DNA from: Xestospongia bergquistia
Taxonomy: Eukaryota > Porifera > Demospongiae > Haplosclerida > Petrosiidae
Assembly: GCA_963965975.1 (NCBI GenBank)
Contig: OZ014423.1
Coordinates: forward strand, 248,001 to 312,000
Direction of reading: 5' to 3'
Length of the DNA stretch: 64,000 bases
Shown: positions 49,390 through 64,000 of the stretch, in pieces
Layout of the letters: the number at the start of each line of letters is the position of its first letter
Numbering within the stretch: position 1 is the first letter of the stretch
Notes under the pieces: model-generated
Told to the model about the DNA's origin: nothing
What the model saw: the letters and a program-made list of their open reading frames with translations, nothing else
Database searches by the model: none
Translations under genes and position numbers: made by a program

Positions 49390-52037
49390 ATGTTCAGTCG
49401 TCTCTCTAACCTAATAGCTCAGGCAGCAGAAGTAACTACACACGTGGTAAGTAGTCTACTATAATATTCTTTATATTGTAATAAGTTCATGTGTGTTCTC
49501 TCTCTCTTAGCTCGTTGGTCAACAAAGTAAAGAAGACGAATTACAAGGACATTGGAAGACTATAACACATCTTATCTCAGAAGCAGGTACAGTGAATTAT
49601 AATATGATTCTTAACCACATCCACTAAAACTAGACTCAGAGACTGAACCATGTATGCCAGAGATCTCCACTCATTTAGATCGTATGGCTGACCTTCTATT
49701 TAAAGAAGAAGAGGAAGACAATCAATTATCAATGGTAACTAGTTAACACATCACATAACTTATTATCACCTCGTTACTTAGGGGCCATGTATGGAATTTG
49801 TAATAAGGCACAAATTAATGGACACTTTATTTGCAACTGGAAAAAGTGATGTAAGTTATCACATCACATCTAACTACTATAACCTTCTCTTTTAGTATCC
49901 AGCTGGAATGAGAAAAGTGGTTTTTCAATTTTTTTCTCTTTTACTTGGAAGGATACGCCAGCCCCTCTTACCTCATATAGCAGTACACAGACCAATCAAT
50001 GTATAGGAAATCATCTAATAATATGATTTTTCTGTTCATTTAATAGAATCTAATAAAAACATGTGGTCTTAGTTTTGTTAATCCTTTGGCAGTCGATGAA
50101 ATTCAATTTTTGAAAACTGTATGTTTCACTCTAAAAACAGATCCAACTCTTGTCAACTTCTTTTTAGAGGTACTCTAGATTCTTTCATTGTTAATTTTAT
50201 TGTATTTTTGTCTCTAGGAAACAGATGGTCAACAAAAAGAAATCATCTTTACAGTGGCTGAAGCACTCATGAGAATAACAAACAGCGAGGTAGTAAATGA
50301 AAGTAGTATCCTTACTTGTCATTCTCTTGTCATAGGAGAGCCTAGTATGTCTGAAAGCATTTGAATGTCTTCTTTTTTGTGTATCTCTTAAAAATGTTTC
50401 TGATTTACTAGCTAAGTCACAATTTCCTCTTCTTCTTGCCTCTAAAATGAGACAACATTTACAATTACTTCCTTCAACGCTGACTTATACAGACATATTA
50501 AACTGCAAAGCAGGATGGGGGTATGTATCCTTTTAATTATTATTATAATTATGTATTTTTAGAGTTAATTATGCCAGTAGTACAGCCATCCAATGTCTAT
50601 CTCCGTCTCCACGACAACCACTACTTCATTTGGAGGCTTATCTTTCTTGGTTAGATTATTTTGAACAAGCTATAGCGGCAGCATCAGAGGTAAGCCACGC
50701 CTTTTCATTACACGAGGCCTATATTTTTCTATTTTTCTAGATATTACAAGAGTGTATGTGTGAGTGTATTAGAAAGCAAGTATTAGAGGGTGTGGTCTTA
50801 TCAAAACTTTCATTGTCATCTGAAGCAGAGTTAGTAATTGGATTAACATTGCTTACTCAGAGTCTAAGAATTGTGACTTACAAAAGGTTAATTCAAGGTA
50901 TAAAAAGAGAGAAAAACTAACTTATTTTAAATACTATCATTGCAGAAATTATCCAGTTCATACTGACCCATGCTATGGATCAGTTAGTTCAGTCTTGTAA
51001 TCATCTTAATGAAGACGTTTGTAGTGCATCTTTTCTTCTCCTGCTCACTCTCTTTCATCTTCCTACTCTTCCTCATTTTCTCCCTCTCCGTTACTGGGAA
51101 CAAGATCGTAATGACATTGCTGATAAACAACATTTAGAAGCTATTGTTAATAGGTAATTCTTTTTTCATATCTTTCAGGATGAATTACATTTTTTAGTTA
51201 CTTAAATATTGTTCCATCTCATTTGTTATCGGCACATGAAGTGGGTGGAGACAGTGGTCTGACGCATTACTTAATAGAAGCTCATCATCAGGTAATGATT
51301 GTATGTTTTATTTTGTTTTAAATGACAATAATCTCAGGTCTCAGAATCTAGACAATTGGCCACAGACACATACACTCTCACTGCACCCAGTTTATCAAGA
51401 GACAATGATCATGAGACAATTCTAATAACAGGACTACTTGACAGATTAGAAAGACTACTAGACCAGGTAATGTTAACCAAATACAATAACTCCACCAACT
51501 GAATTTTTCTACCAATAGACATATGATCTGAACTTACATTTGACATCAGTTTTGTCTCGATTAGCAACATTCCCTGAAATGTATCCACTGTTTAGCATAG
51601 ACCAGACTCCATCACGTAATGTATACACAGTCCTTCAAAAGGTAGTCATGATGTGTTAAATTCTCCTTTTATCATATACCTACATAGGTCAGCAGTCAGT
51701 TACAAGCTCATGCTGATAGAAGTCCAGGTCTTCAGCTAAACATTATTGAAGCTCGTCGAAGATTACTTGGAGAAGAGACATCGGATTTATTAAGGTAGTA
51801 TTATATGTAAGAATTAACTTGCTGTTATTAATTTTTGTAGTATGCCAAATAACGAGTTATTGGAAGGTGCGGTCATTCTGGAAGAGTTCTCGAAAGTATG
51901 TAATATGATATCATCTTTAGTGTAAAATTTATTTCTTTTAGGAACTAGCTACCATACTTTATGCCAAGTACTCCACAGATTTTCTAACTGTATCAATATC
52001 TAATGACATAGTTGATCTTTCACCTCCTCCTCAGTGA
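49390..52037 (+). CDS. FHIP2: FHF complex subunit FHIP2 (FAM160B-like)
   Basis: Hook-interacting protein of the FTS-Hook-FHIP complex, which couples Rab-marked cargo to dynein. It begins [19 protein letters not shown] and continues [50 protein letters not shown] and [20 protein letters not shown], then [16 protein letters not shown] and [20 protein letters not shown]. These match human FAM160B1/FHIP2A closely. The rest is an all-helical repeat structure with [14 protein letters not shown] and [20 protein letters not shown] near the end. It ends VDLSPPPQ with TGA at 52035-52037. There are about fifteen small exons. Confidence 0.88.
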
Positions 52038-52437
52038 ATGTAGTTTTTGCAATTTTTAAAAAATATTTTCAGTTTTTTGGGCAGCATATCTTTAGTTTGA
52101 AGGTTGTTATAGTCTTATTGTATTGAATTATAGGTCTCAGGATACACCAATATTATGCAATCTTTAATACTTTGTTTGTTCTATTCAAATGAATTACAAA
52201 GATCATAAGTCTCTGAGACATTATCACCTCTGTAGGTACTTTGAACAATTCACAGCTTTACTGCGTACTTTGTAAGATCTGGGCGCTAACTCCAAATATT
52301 CTTTCATCTGAGTCGTATTAGTAAGCCATTTGAAAGAATAGTCTGATTAGTCTCTTACACCAGGAATGTACGCCTTTTCTTTGCACTCAGGATTGCTAAA
52401 AGCATAAGATATAGTTTCGAAGAAACAAACACGAACA
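52038..52437. other. T-box gene upstream region
   Basis: A 400-base AT-rich interval between FHIP2 and the T-box start codon. The T-box promoter and 5' UTR must lie here. I see no TATA box at the expected place and no gene. Confidence 0.4.
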
Positions 52438-54644
52438 ATGGAGACGTCTACAGCAGGTGAAACTGCACTATCAGAACTGATCAGTGACGGTCTTTCTGCA
52501 GTAAATGGATCTATTCTAGTGAAGAAGGAAGAAGACGTTAATTCTCCAACTTTGAGCTCCACCCAAGTAGAACTACAACTGAAGGACGAGGTCCCATCTG
52601 TTCCTGGGACAGTAAGTGATACTATCGGTCATTGTTTAATTTTTTATTTTTTTATTTCAATAGTCCCTTCATTGCTGTCCTAATGAAGAAGACTCAATAG
52701 ATTTTTATAATGTACTTACTGCTGATCAAGATGTCTTTCGTTGTCAAAGTCCACTTCTAACTCAACCCAATTCTAACAACAATGCAAATACTGGTAGTAC
52801 CCATTGCTCACCATTAATGCAATGCCAAGATCCTCCGTTCTCTGACTTATCTTCTAGTAGTGCAGTCCCTCTGCCTCATCAACCACCTCAACCAATTGTT
52901 ATACCAACTAGCAAGATCACTAGATTGTGTTTAAAGCATCCACATGTAGAAGTGACATTAGATGGTAAAGAGTTATGGGATGAATTCTATAAAAGAGGAA
53001 CTGAAATGATTGTTAATCGTGCAGGAAGGTAGTTGAGAGTAATAACAGCTAGTTTGTAAACTAACTTTTTGTTTATAATTTTAGACGAATGTTTCCTGGA
53101 TTTTCAGTTAGTATAAGTGGACTTAAACCTAAGTCAAAATATACAATGAAAATAGATATATTGTTAGCTGATAATCATAGATTCAAATTTCTCAATGCTA
53201 GGTTTGTTGATGGCATTATTTTATATACTAATTAGTTCTAATATTTTAGGTGGATAGCTGTAGGTAGCGCTGAGCCTCAGTCGTCTTATGAGACATATGT
53301 TCATCCTGATTCTCCTAATACAGGCTCATTTTGGATGAGACACGGTGTGTCATTTCGCAAACTCAAGATTACAAACAATAAAGACAAACCTGGTCTAAAC
53401 GTATGTCAAAGCAACTTATAATAAACCATTTTTTTCTTTAATTTTTAATCAGGCTCTTTTACATTCAATGCATAAGTATTATCTTCGTCTTGTGATTGAA
53501 GAAGAGAGGAAATGTCCTCCTGGAGAACCCAAGCAAGAACCACGTCCTATATTGTCAGTGGAATTCCCAGAGACGACATTTATTGCAGTGACAGCATACC
53601 AGAATGAGGAAGTAAGATAACATCTATACTAATGTAAATTGACAGGTGCAATATATTGTATAATTTTTGTATAATTGTTTTTATAATAATAATAGGTTAC
53701 TCAATTAAAAATATCAAATAATCCATTTGCTAAAGCATTCCGAGAAAATGCAGCTGACTTGTAAGTAAAATTGACATTGCAAAGTATTTTTCAGTCTCTT
53801 CTTTTATCTGTAACACAGAGATTGGGAAACGGCTCAAGCTCTTTATGGTTCATCTGGATACTTAAGTCATACTGGACCAATTAATCACTCTGGTAAATCC
53901 ATGACACAAATTCATAACAGTTGCCCACTCAGTTACAAACACCATGAGAATTACGCATAGTATATGTCCTTTTAAGATGACAAGTTTCCACACCCAGAAA
54001 TTACCAACCACTAACCGGCTTCATCAGTTGTTGTGTTTACAGTAAAACTATTGAGATGTCTGTCTCCCAACAGTTTGCATGTTCAGCCAAGATTGTTATT
54101 GCTTGAATCAGTCAGTTGATTTTGTGGTCATTAACACAGTCTGTTATAAAGATGACTTAGTTAGTTTGACAAATAGTTGTATGTAGAACGCCTCAGGTGT
54201 GACTGTTAAAACTAATATTAATTACTTTTCTCTTTTCTATCATCAGTAAATTACCTCATGTCACCCACTACATCTCCGTGGGCACTCCAATCTCCTATGT
54301 TATCTCCCCTTTCTATCCCTCCTGGACCCTCGTCTCTTACTCCTGGTCCCCTTTCTCACCAGTCACACCATCCTCAATCTCATTACAGTCCAGAGTCACC
54401 TCATTTTCGTCACCATTATCCATCTGTGACTACACCATCAAGTCCTGGTTATTTTCAATGGCCACAATATCCTATTAATAGGACTACTGAAATGATGTCA
54501 TCGTTAACATATCACCACCAGCAACACCCCTCATCCCAAACTATTGGTACACCTATGCATTCCATAGAGAGTTCTAATTCATTATCATATCCAACCTTAC
54601 CAGATTTTGACAGTATGTTTATGTCACCTACTACCCATTCTTAA
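52438..54644 (+). CDS. T-box transcription factor
   Basis: DNA-binding developmental regulator. A disordered N-terminus (METSTAGETALSELISDG; a long acidic, Ser-rich stretch) leads to a full T-box over five exons: VEVTLDGKELWDEFYKRGTE, MIVNRAGRRMFPGFSVSISG, LLADNHRFKFLNARW, YVHPDSPNTGSFWMRHGVSF, RKLKITNNKDKPG, LHSMHKYYLRLVI, FPETTFIAVTAYQNEEVTQL and KISNNPFAKAFREN. The base-contacting FPETTFIAVTAYQN and NPFAKAFR motifs are present. WIAVGSAEPQ and a 14-residue basic/Pro insert (EEERKCPPGEPKQEPRP) differ from bilaterian Brachyury, Tbx2 and Tbx4/5, so I cannot assign a class. The last exon follows a long intron (about 53893-54246) and is Ser/Pro/His-rich, probably for activation. Confidence 0.93.
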
Positions 54645-56594
<1,950 letters not shown>

Positions 56595-57066
56595 ATGACT
56601 CAATTATACAAATAATTTATTTTAATTATAAAAACGTTTATTCTTTTCCATTATTACTAGCCCTTTTCTCAAACTCTTTTTTTTACGTATTGACTTTATA
56701 ATTTCACATACTCGTTTCTTATATCTTTTAATTCCTTTACATTAGTCAATTTTTCAGAATCATCATTCTTTCTCTTCAATCATGTTCATTGCTACCACCG
56801 ACTGCACTTTGATTCTGTATTTTCCTTACTCTCATAATGATCATGTACTTTTAATTGTTCATTACTTACAGTTATTGAAGCAAACAAACTCATTTTTGTT
56901 TACATAGTAGCAGTCTTGTTATTGAATGCTAATGAACTAATATGTACTTAACAAGGTAGAAATAACAGACAAATTTGCTGACAATATATAATATCAAATG
57001 ATTTCATAAACATAACAAGTGATAAAAGCACATCGTAAAAATAATTTTAAAAATCACAGCAAATGT
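56595..57066. other. convergent 3' region of EGR and BIN3
   Basis: 472 bases of AT-rich sequence between the EGR stop and the BIN3 stop, which are transcribed towards each other. I see no gene, hairpin or repeat of note. Presumably both 3' UTRs. Confidence 0.4.
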
Positions 57067-60000
57067 TTATCCATTGTCACCAACAATAGATAACGATTTA
57101 ATACGAGTAAAATGTTCCTCCATTGTTAACTGGTCTTTTCCATTCATTGCCTCTAATTGAGTTAATGAGCTACTTAATGTCTGAACACAATCTTCATGAT
57201 AGACAAGCTAGATAACATGGGCGGAGTCAATGTAAAACCACTTTATTATCATACCTGGGATTGCATTACAGCTGTTAAACAAGGCTCAAAAAAGTCAACT
57301 CTTCCTTCATAAAGTTGAGGCATTTCAGACATCAATCTTAGATGAATTTTCTCATAGTCACCCTTTGCAGATTGTAAATTTCTTTGTGTCTAAGAAGGAC
57401 AAGAAAATCAAAGAGTTAAATTTGTAGGAAAAGACTTACCAATTCTAGTTTGGCTGGAGATATAGATTGCGAACTTTGACATTTTTCTAATCTCATCTGC
57501 TGTTTTTCTAATTCCTAATATAAAAGAGAAACAAATATATCATTTTCTATTCTAGTATTACTTGTAATCTCGTATCTCTTTGCTTTGTATGAACATCTAA
57601 ATGTTTGTAAAGATTATGAAACCTAGTGAAAATACAAAAATAAATAAACAAGTAATTCAATAGATATACTTCTTTATTGGTTCAGTAAATGTAGTATCCT
57701 GTCTTAATCTATGCTCCTTATAATGTTCTTGTAATTCCTCTGAGCATCCACTAATACACTCAACCTAGACATTGTAGAGTAATGATATAATATTACTAAC
57801 CAATATCAACAGGAAATTCACAGGCTTTGATGACGTTCATGTTATACTCAAATCAAATATAAACTATTTGAATAATGTATAAACCACTTATGAAGAATAT
57901 ATTAGTATTAGTGTCCCATTAATGTTGACAATGGTGGGAGATATACAGGAAACATATCAAGGTTTCTAATGTTAAACCCACCCACTGTTCTGATGATATC
58001 CTCCTACTAAAACTATACAAAAGAGTCTCCATATCAACTGAGGTTGGAACAGAAAGGAAGTAGGTTGGTTTATGCTTGAGATATTACACATATGTTTTCA
58101 TAATACAAACAAGGTGTTTTCCTATACAACCTGGTCATAAGTCCCACTGGATATTGTTATATGCAATATTACTGAGAAAATGTCTTTGTAATAAAGACAA
58201 GACAATTAGAAATGGATGTTTATTACATTAGTGAATAATAACAGAATAATATATCTCACAGTTGATTTTAGAGGTTCACTTTTAGCAGCTGTAGATGTAC
58301 ATAAATCACTGCACAATTTAGTATTAGCTTTGACTTGTGCTATGAGTGAAAATAAAATAATATTTAAAATTATACACTACCACAACTACCCACTTATTTT
58401 AATAAATTTACAAAAAAGGATAAATTCAAAATATCACTACTTTACTCTAAGCCACAAAGACCTACTTGTAAACTTGACTATGTACTATATCTACCATATA
58501 AGGTATGATATAGTTTGCTCAGCGACAACTCAAAGGAGCCCAATATTCTATGTTGGTACTATCATGTCTCATTATTGACCTATATGTCCATTGCATTATA
58601 CAAACACTATATACTGTATTAAGAAACCATAGTAATCGGCTTCTAATCTGTCATAAACGATTGAACTCTGGTTATGTGCTTTGGATAAGTGGGCAGGAAA
58701 CTGTGGTTACCATTGCTGGTTTGTCACTGAGAGTGAGGCCTATTCAACACCAAGGAAACACTCCAGCCCAAAATAGCAGGCACAAAGCTCTCTTATCTAG
58801 AACCTAATTCAACTAATTCCATCTGTAGACATGACCCAGGGTGAATTGCCAAATGGTTCTAAAAGAATGGAATGCTAGCTATGCTCTGTGAATAGTCATA
58901 ATGAACACATATTACCATGTTAAGATTAAAGTTCTGTCTAACTAATGAACAGGTGAATCATACCACAATCAATGTAGTCTCATACAGTTCATGGATTATA
59001 CTACTAACCTGCTTCACTCTCAGAGCATTTTCTCATGTCTTTGTAAAGTCTCTTAGATACTGATTGCATACTGTGGAGCCATGGGTAAGAGGAAGAAGAA
59101 GAAAGACCCATTGGTAATGATTGTAAATATTATAGAGTAAATGTATGCACATGACAAAAATTTAATGGTTTCTGTGTACAATATAATAGTTGAGTCTGCA
59201 ATGATTTCAAACTGTTGTATTAGAAAAACCATTGTTAATGTAACATAACTAGTCAATAGGAACTTATCAGTGTATTTATTAAATATATATATATATATTA
59301 CATGACAGTAAAACACAGCTTACTGATGTAATCGTTGGACCTCCTGGTCAAATTCTATGTTTTCCTATGACCATAAATAAAAATAAAATATACAATATAA
59401 TATAGTTATTTGAGACAGACACTAAAAAACCACTAAGCCTTTGATCAGGAAAAAATTCATGTGATCTTCCAGGACATTTGTCTGCTCCTCTTATCATCTA
59501 TCCACTCCAGGAATTATAATACCATATAACATTAGTGTATGATCTCATCTTATATTGTCTCTATCTCATCATAGTAATTATAACTACACTACTATAATAA
59601 TTTCCTATAGAATTAATGTCTCCATTTTATGCAATTAGCTCTCTCATCAAAACATCACGTCCATTTACTACTTATTATGAGATTAAAACTATTAGAACTA
59701 GTCCAACTAGTTTATGATGCTAATCAGATAACTTAGAACTTGTCTAACCAGTTTGTAATGCTAGTCAAACAGTTTAACGCACGTCTAACAAGTTTATGAT
59801 ACTGGTTTTATGTCAGTCATTATAATTCCTCACAAAAGATGCATACAAAGATTGTTAGGTTGGACAGCTTTTGTCTAAAGAAAGGACTATCTTCAAGACA
59901 CAACAGGAAACCATTACTGGTTACCATGATAACAAATGAGTGACAATTGTTGATGGTAATTGTTTATAATTAATTTATTATTATTAATATGTAACCATTT

Positions 60001-60215
60001 GTTATAACCTACATACTTGACGAGCTCTGGATTTTACAAATGACTGTGAAAAAAGAAATAATTCTTTATAAAACTATGATGGAAGACAAGTTGGAATATT
60101 TTAGATATCAAAACGATTACTCAATAATAATTCTAGTACCTTTCTGAAGGGGTTCCTATAAAAATGAAATTAATCACATAATGCTTAGTAAAACAATCAA
60201 CACCCACTTTATCAT
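57067..60215 (-). CDS. BIN3: BIN3-like N-BAR domain protein
   Basis: Membrane-curving BAR protein with no SH3, of the BIN3/hob3 type, linked to actin and cytokinesis. Exons joined by splice sites give NPFRKSFVKSRARQENIEFD, QEVQRLH, then MQSVSKRLYKDMRKCSESEA, QVKANTKLCSDLCTSTAAKS, VECISGCSEELQEHYKEHRL, FTEPIKKRFHNLYKHLDVHT, LEKCQSSQSIS, LMSEMPQLYEGRVDFFEPCL, and the end TRIKSLSIVGDNG. The terminal LSIV-D matches human BIN3 (LRALSIVADD). The 5' end is uncertain: the best start is ATG at 60213-60215, giving M-I-K before NPFRK with a 50-base intron. Two introns are unusually long here (about 0.4 and 0.6 kb), and one contains a degenerate tandem repeat. Confidence 0.75.
59688..59815. repeat. degenerate minisatellite in a BIN3 intron
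   Basis: About four imperfect copies of a unit like GTCTAACCAGTTTATGATGC, some 35 bases apart, starting at AACTAGTCCAACTAGTTTAT. They are too diverged for a young array. Confidence 0.65.
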
Positions 60216-60822
60216 TGTTTTAGCCTCAAGAGTGGGCGTGGCTAGATTAAATGAATGTAAAAAGATCAGTCAATTTTGTCTGGAAGAAAAAACAGTCAGA
60301 TCATTATTCATGATTACTGCTCTACTTACAAGATCACCTGATTACCTCAGATGAAGATCAAGAAGGGTAGAAGACTTCTCTATGTGGAGGACATTATGTT
60401 TACAATGATGACGTTATGGATCACGTGTCGACACACGTGTTACTAACACCAAGGTTTTCTTCGGATAAATTCCTAAGTTTGATTTCAAAGACTTTATGAC
60501 AGTAATGGCTGGAAATTAGTATGGAAAAGTAAGTTATAGTGTTTTGAAATAATTTGATGATTTAAAAAATTGGAATAATCATGTGAAAACAAACGACCAC
60601 GTGTTCAATATCTACTTCGTTCACCCACGCACCATTTAAGTAAACACAGTGTTGTTATCAGTAACATTCGTATTAGATTATTCTAACATTAGTAAACAGT
60701 AATATAAACTATTAAGCCCCTTGACAACACAATGAGATTGTTAAAATGTTTATTTGTCTCAACTAATTAAACAGCTGTTATTAGTAAGTTTTTATTATAT
60801 ATCTATATACAGATTGAAAAAG
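60216..60822. promoter_or_regulatory. BIN3/unknown gene intergenic region with E-boxes
   Basis: A divergent promoter region of 607 bases. It has CACGTG at 60423-60428, 60435-60440 and 60598-60603; the first two form the near-palindrome CACGTGTCGACACACGTG. It also has GTGGGCGTGGCTAG at about 60231. Nothing in it looks coding. Confidence 0.5.
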
Positions 60823-63800
60823 ATGAATTTAGTTATTAACAGGATTGATCCTAAAACTGTGCAATGCAGGTATATTTGACATATTAGCATGTATATGATA
60901 TATTAAGTTTTTTATAGGAATGATGATGGACTGATTCAAAGGTATTTATCACATGATAATCACATGTTTAATTGTTACTATGTTACAGTGATAAAAGGGG
61001 TTCACTCTGTGTGTCAATTCCACGAGATAAATTGCGCATAAAGGAAGATCATCTACTACCACCAGCTCCTAGGAAGTCAGGACGTAAATTAATCAGAAAG
61101 CGTATGCCAGATGGTATGTTAATGTCTTTTCCAAAGAAAAACAGCAAAAATGTATTTATTGATTTTAACATGGGTCTCCTCTCTCAAAATTCTAACTGTC
61201 AAAATAATAATCCTCCATCAATTCCGCTCTTTCCTTCCTTCCCTCTTGCTCCACCCTTGTCTCTCCCTACCACGCCTCCTTCAGCTGTCCCTCCTCCTTG
61301 TTCTCTTATTCCATCAAGTCTATCTTCTTCTCCTCCGCACTCATGTCCAACTCTTCCAAGATCACAGAGAAGTCATATTTTGAAAAGAAATAGTGTTGAT
61401 TCCTCTCATACTAGTATTTCTAAACCTGTATTTCACTCAAACTCAGTCCCACCCGTATCAGTAAAAAAAGCCCCATTATCTCAAAAAAGACCCAGAAATC
61501 CCATAATAACCGTTAACACAAACAATAATGATAAACCTTTGAGAGCAAGAAAACGTCCATTAAGAAGACCTAGACGTGTGCTAGATTCTAGTAGTGATAA
61601 TGAAGTGAGTGATTGATTTACATGTACAATGTACTTTATATGACCAATATTAGAGCAAAGATACTGATCAGGAGAGGAGACCACTTACAGAACCTATGTC
61701 AGGTATGTTTATATGGTATTTTCAAGTGATATGTATGTTTAATGGGAGATTGGTGACATATGTGATAGGTGATAAGTAATGAGGGTAATGGTTAGTATAT
61801 GTAATGGGTAATATATGTAATGGGTAGTATATGTAATGGTTAATATATGTAATGGTTAATCTTTCTATAATTCTATAGATGTTCCAGTTGTCCTTCCTGT
61901 GGTGTATTCTGACCCATTTCCATCAGATAGCCATACTCCTATCATTATAACTCACTCCTCCCACAACGATGTCACCCTTGACGACTCTGAAGGGATTTGT
62001 ATTCAAGAGAATGTCGATAATGTCCTTTGCAATAATGGAGAGATTGGGGAACAGGTGGAATCAGAGCCTCTTAATGTAGCAGTTGTAGATAGAAGTGATC
62101 CTATGCTCAAAATGGAGGACATGATTTTTGAAGAAGAGGAACTTCTATTGAAAGACGAGGAATGTGTTTATAGTGACATTGATGTTTTTGATGAAGTATC
62201 TATGCTACTTAATGATACACCTAGTTGTGACTTATCACAAGAGACTCCTCTCCTTTTTCATAATACTTCATTGGAAGTGATATCACCTCCTATTAGTGAT
62301 GTTCCAGCAAAAACATCAAAAGATATTCCATCTCTTCTTACTCCAACAGAAATATCTGCTAATAATATTCTACCACTTCCAGTTAATGATACCCCAATAA
62401 AATCACCAATTAAAACTCCTCCCCTTTGTAACAAAGTGCTAGGAGAAGATACTCTACCTTCCGTTATCAAAACAGGTCAAGAACCTCAAGCTCAAACTCC
62501 CAATGAAGCCATTTCAGAAGTAAATGACACTGCAGAGAAAAATGATCTTCAAACCTCTCAAGGTAAGCCATGTCATTGTGGTTATAGTAAGAGTCACTGT
62601 TTACCAAGTTGTCATCTGCTGTACATAGTATGTAGTATGTTAAAATTCTAGGTATTGTAATTAGTCTAGTAGACTTTGATGTGGGTTGAGTTCACACTAG
62701 TCAGGATATGATGCTAATATTGGTAAATTGAGTATCACTATGATTGTGTCATCTGTGACATCATATGATGTAATGAGAATGATTTTTTTGTGTGAAATCA
62801 TTTGTATAGTTGTATTTAGAGTGGTTTAGCATTAGTAAGGATTTAATGTACTATAATGACTGCTATTTCTTAGAAGTCTTTGTCAACTTTTATAGTTTAA
62901 TACTATAATCACACATATTTATGATTTCATGTAATAATTAATATCTTTTTGTGGTATTTGAGTGACACAGTCAGAGGAAGTATATCAGACAACATGTTTC
63001 CCATGTACAGTGTCTGGTAACCATTATTTTTTATGCAGAGATGAGACCACATCTTGTGGTTCATAAGAGGAACAAAATGATGTATTGTTTATAAAACCTT
63101 ATTAGTTTAATAGCCTATTACATGCACCTGTAAAATGCTATATCAGCAATAATAATTTCACTAGTTAATATCATATTACTTAATATCCTGGCTGTTTTAT
63201 TAGTTAGTGTCATTGTTGTTAGCAACCATTTGATCAGTTCTTATACACCCACACAATTCATATATATTATTTTTAGATTGTAAGATGACATCAAGTTCAC
63301 TTGATGTTAACAAGACCATTATTAATAACCAATCAATGTTATCACCACCCACTGTAAAAAGACGAGTTAAAGTGAGATTAAAGGAACGATCACCTTCGTG
63401 TGTTAATCTCATAGTCAAAGAGGCAAGAGAAACAAGTCCTATTTTTACTGCACCACAACAAATCAATCCATCATCTGGAGTGTTACTTAGCACAAATAGA
63501 AATACAAAATTTGAAAAAACAAAGACTAAAGTATCATTATCTGAAAAATCCAACAATAAGATATCATCATATTCTAAAGGACCCACAGCTAAGATGGTAT
63601 CCAAAGAGTCCTATACTAAACCATTACTTTGTAATGAATCTGTCGCTAAACCTTTAATATCTGAAGAACCCAAGATGTTATCATTGTCTCACTTACAATT
63701 TGATGAGATGGAATCAAAGCATCAAAAAAGAATCATCTCGTTTTTAAAATCCTCAGCAGCTGTTATGGCAGGGTCTACTATCTCTACCTCTTCCAGTATT

Positions 63801-63981
63801 GAACCTCCAGCTAAACGTCCTCGACAAATTGAATCATTTAAAGAACCTCCAGCTATAAAGTCCTCTGATTCTTTTTCCTTTAATTATGATGTAATTAAGA
63901 AGGAGAAACCCAATCCATCAGACGACTTCACTTTTAACGTTCAAACTACATGTGTTTTTGGCAACATTCCTAAGGTCTTTG
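60823..63981 (+). CDS. 5' part of an unrecognised disordered basic/serine-rich protein
   Basis: The protein continues past the window. Short first exons give MNLVINRIDPKTVQCRNDDG and LIQSDKRGSLCVSIPRDKLR, then a Pro/Ser-rich block (LPTTPPSAVPPPCSLIPSSL) and a strongly basic block KPLRARKRPLRRPRRVLDSS that looks like a nuclear localisation or nucleic-acid-binding stretch. The fourth large exon is acidic (EDMIFEEEELLLKDEECVYS). The last visible exon is Lys/Ser-rich (KRRVKVRLKERSPS; SIEPPAKRPRQIESF) and ends at a GTAAGA donor at 63982. I do not recognise a domain. Composition suggests a chromatin or nuclear scaffold protein. An intron of about 0.7 kb (62562-63274) is large for the window. Confidence 0.65.
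61790..61862. repeat. 16-17-base tandem repeat in an intron
   Basis: Four to five units of GTAATATATGTAATGG with G/A and T/G changes, close to the acceptor (TTCTATAG) of the next exon of the last gene. Confidence 0.85.
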
Positions 63982-64000
63982 GTAAGACCACACCCACTAA

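Noticed and set aside
58216-58578. A 120-codon open frame on the + strand
   Set aside because: The opposite strand here encodes a BIN3 exon that fits the family and splices in frame; the rest is intron.

Overview
The window looks like nuclear DNA of an early-branching animal, most likely a demosponge such as Amphimedon queenslandica. The evidence is an AT-rich sequence packed with about 25 protein genes in 64 kb, introns mostly 45-60 bases long, start codons of neighbouring genes only 45-220 bases apart, and an animal gene set (T-box factor, EGR zinc finger, inversin, synaptojanin, calcium-channel beta subunit, CNNM, L-type lectin). Genes were recognised by reading exon translations and splice sites by eye. 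Species and exact exon edges are inference.

Layout, left to right. 1-12.8 kb: 3' end of an unrecognised gene (+), OAT (-), an inverted-repeat DNA element, DBNL (+), PRC1 (+), GTF2F1 (-), LMAN2/VIP36 (+). 13-20.5 kb: CNNM (-), a gene-poor stretch with a GC-rich T-tract-terminated segment and a broken copy of a UVSSA exon, then UVSSA (+). 20.6-30.6 kb: CDC25 (-), claudin-like tetraspan with poly-Glu tail (-), CACNB (-), METTL3 (+), ING (-), COQ2 (+). 31-39 kb: AKTIP/FTS-like (+), synaptojanin (-), MRPS22 (+), a C7orf57-like gene (-). 39-52 kb: inversin (+), GFPT (+), GUF1 (-), FHIP2 (+). 52-64 kb: T-box (+), intronless EGR (+), BIN3 (-), and the 5' part of an unrecognised disordered basic/serine-rich protein (+) running off the end.

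The genes are housekeeping and signalling genes from unrelated pathways and do not form an operon. Some functional links are visible. AKTIP and FHIP2 belong to the same FTS-Hook-FHIP complex. Inversin shares a short bidirectional promoter with a C7orf57-like gene. PRC1 and CDC25, both cell-division genes, each have an NRF1-type palindrome upstream. Synaptojanin, DBNL and BIN3 all act in membrane or actin traffic.

The most unusual signals are not genes: a CCACACCC/GGGTGTGG motif repeated roughly 40 times, sometimes forming the splice donor itself; a short element with TATACGG...CCGTATA ends found before three genes; and partial copies of single exons lying next to their source genes (UVSSA, COQ2).
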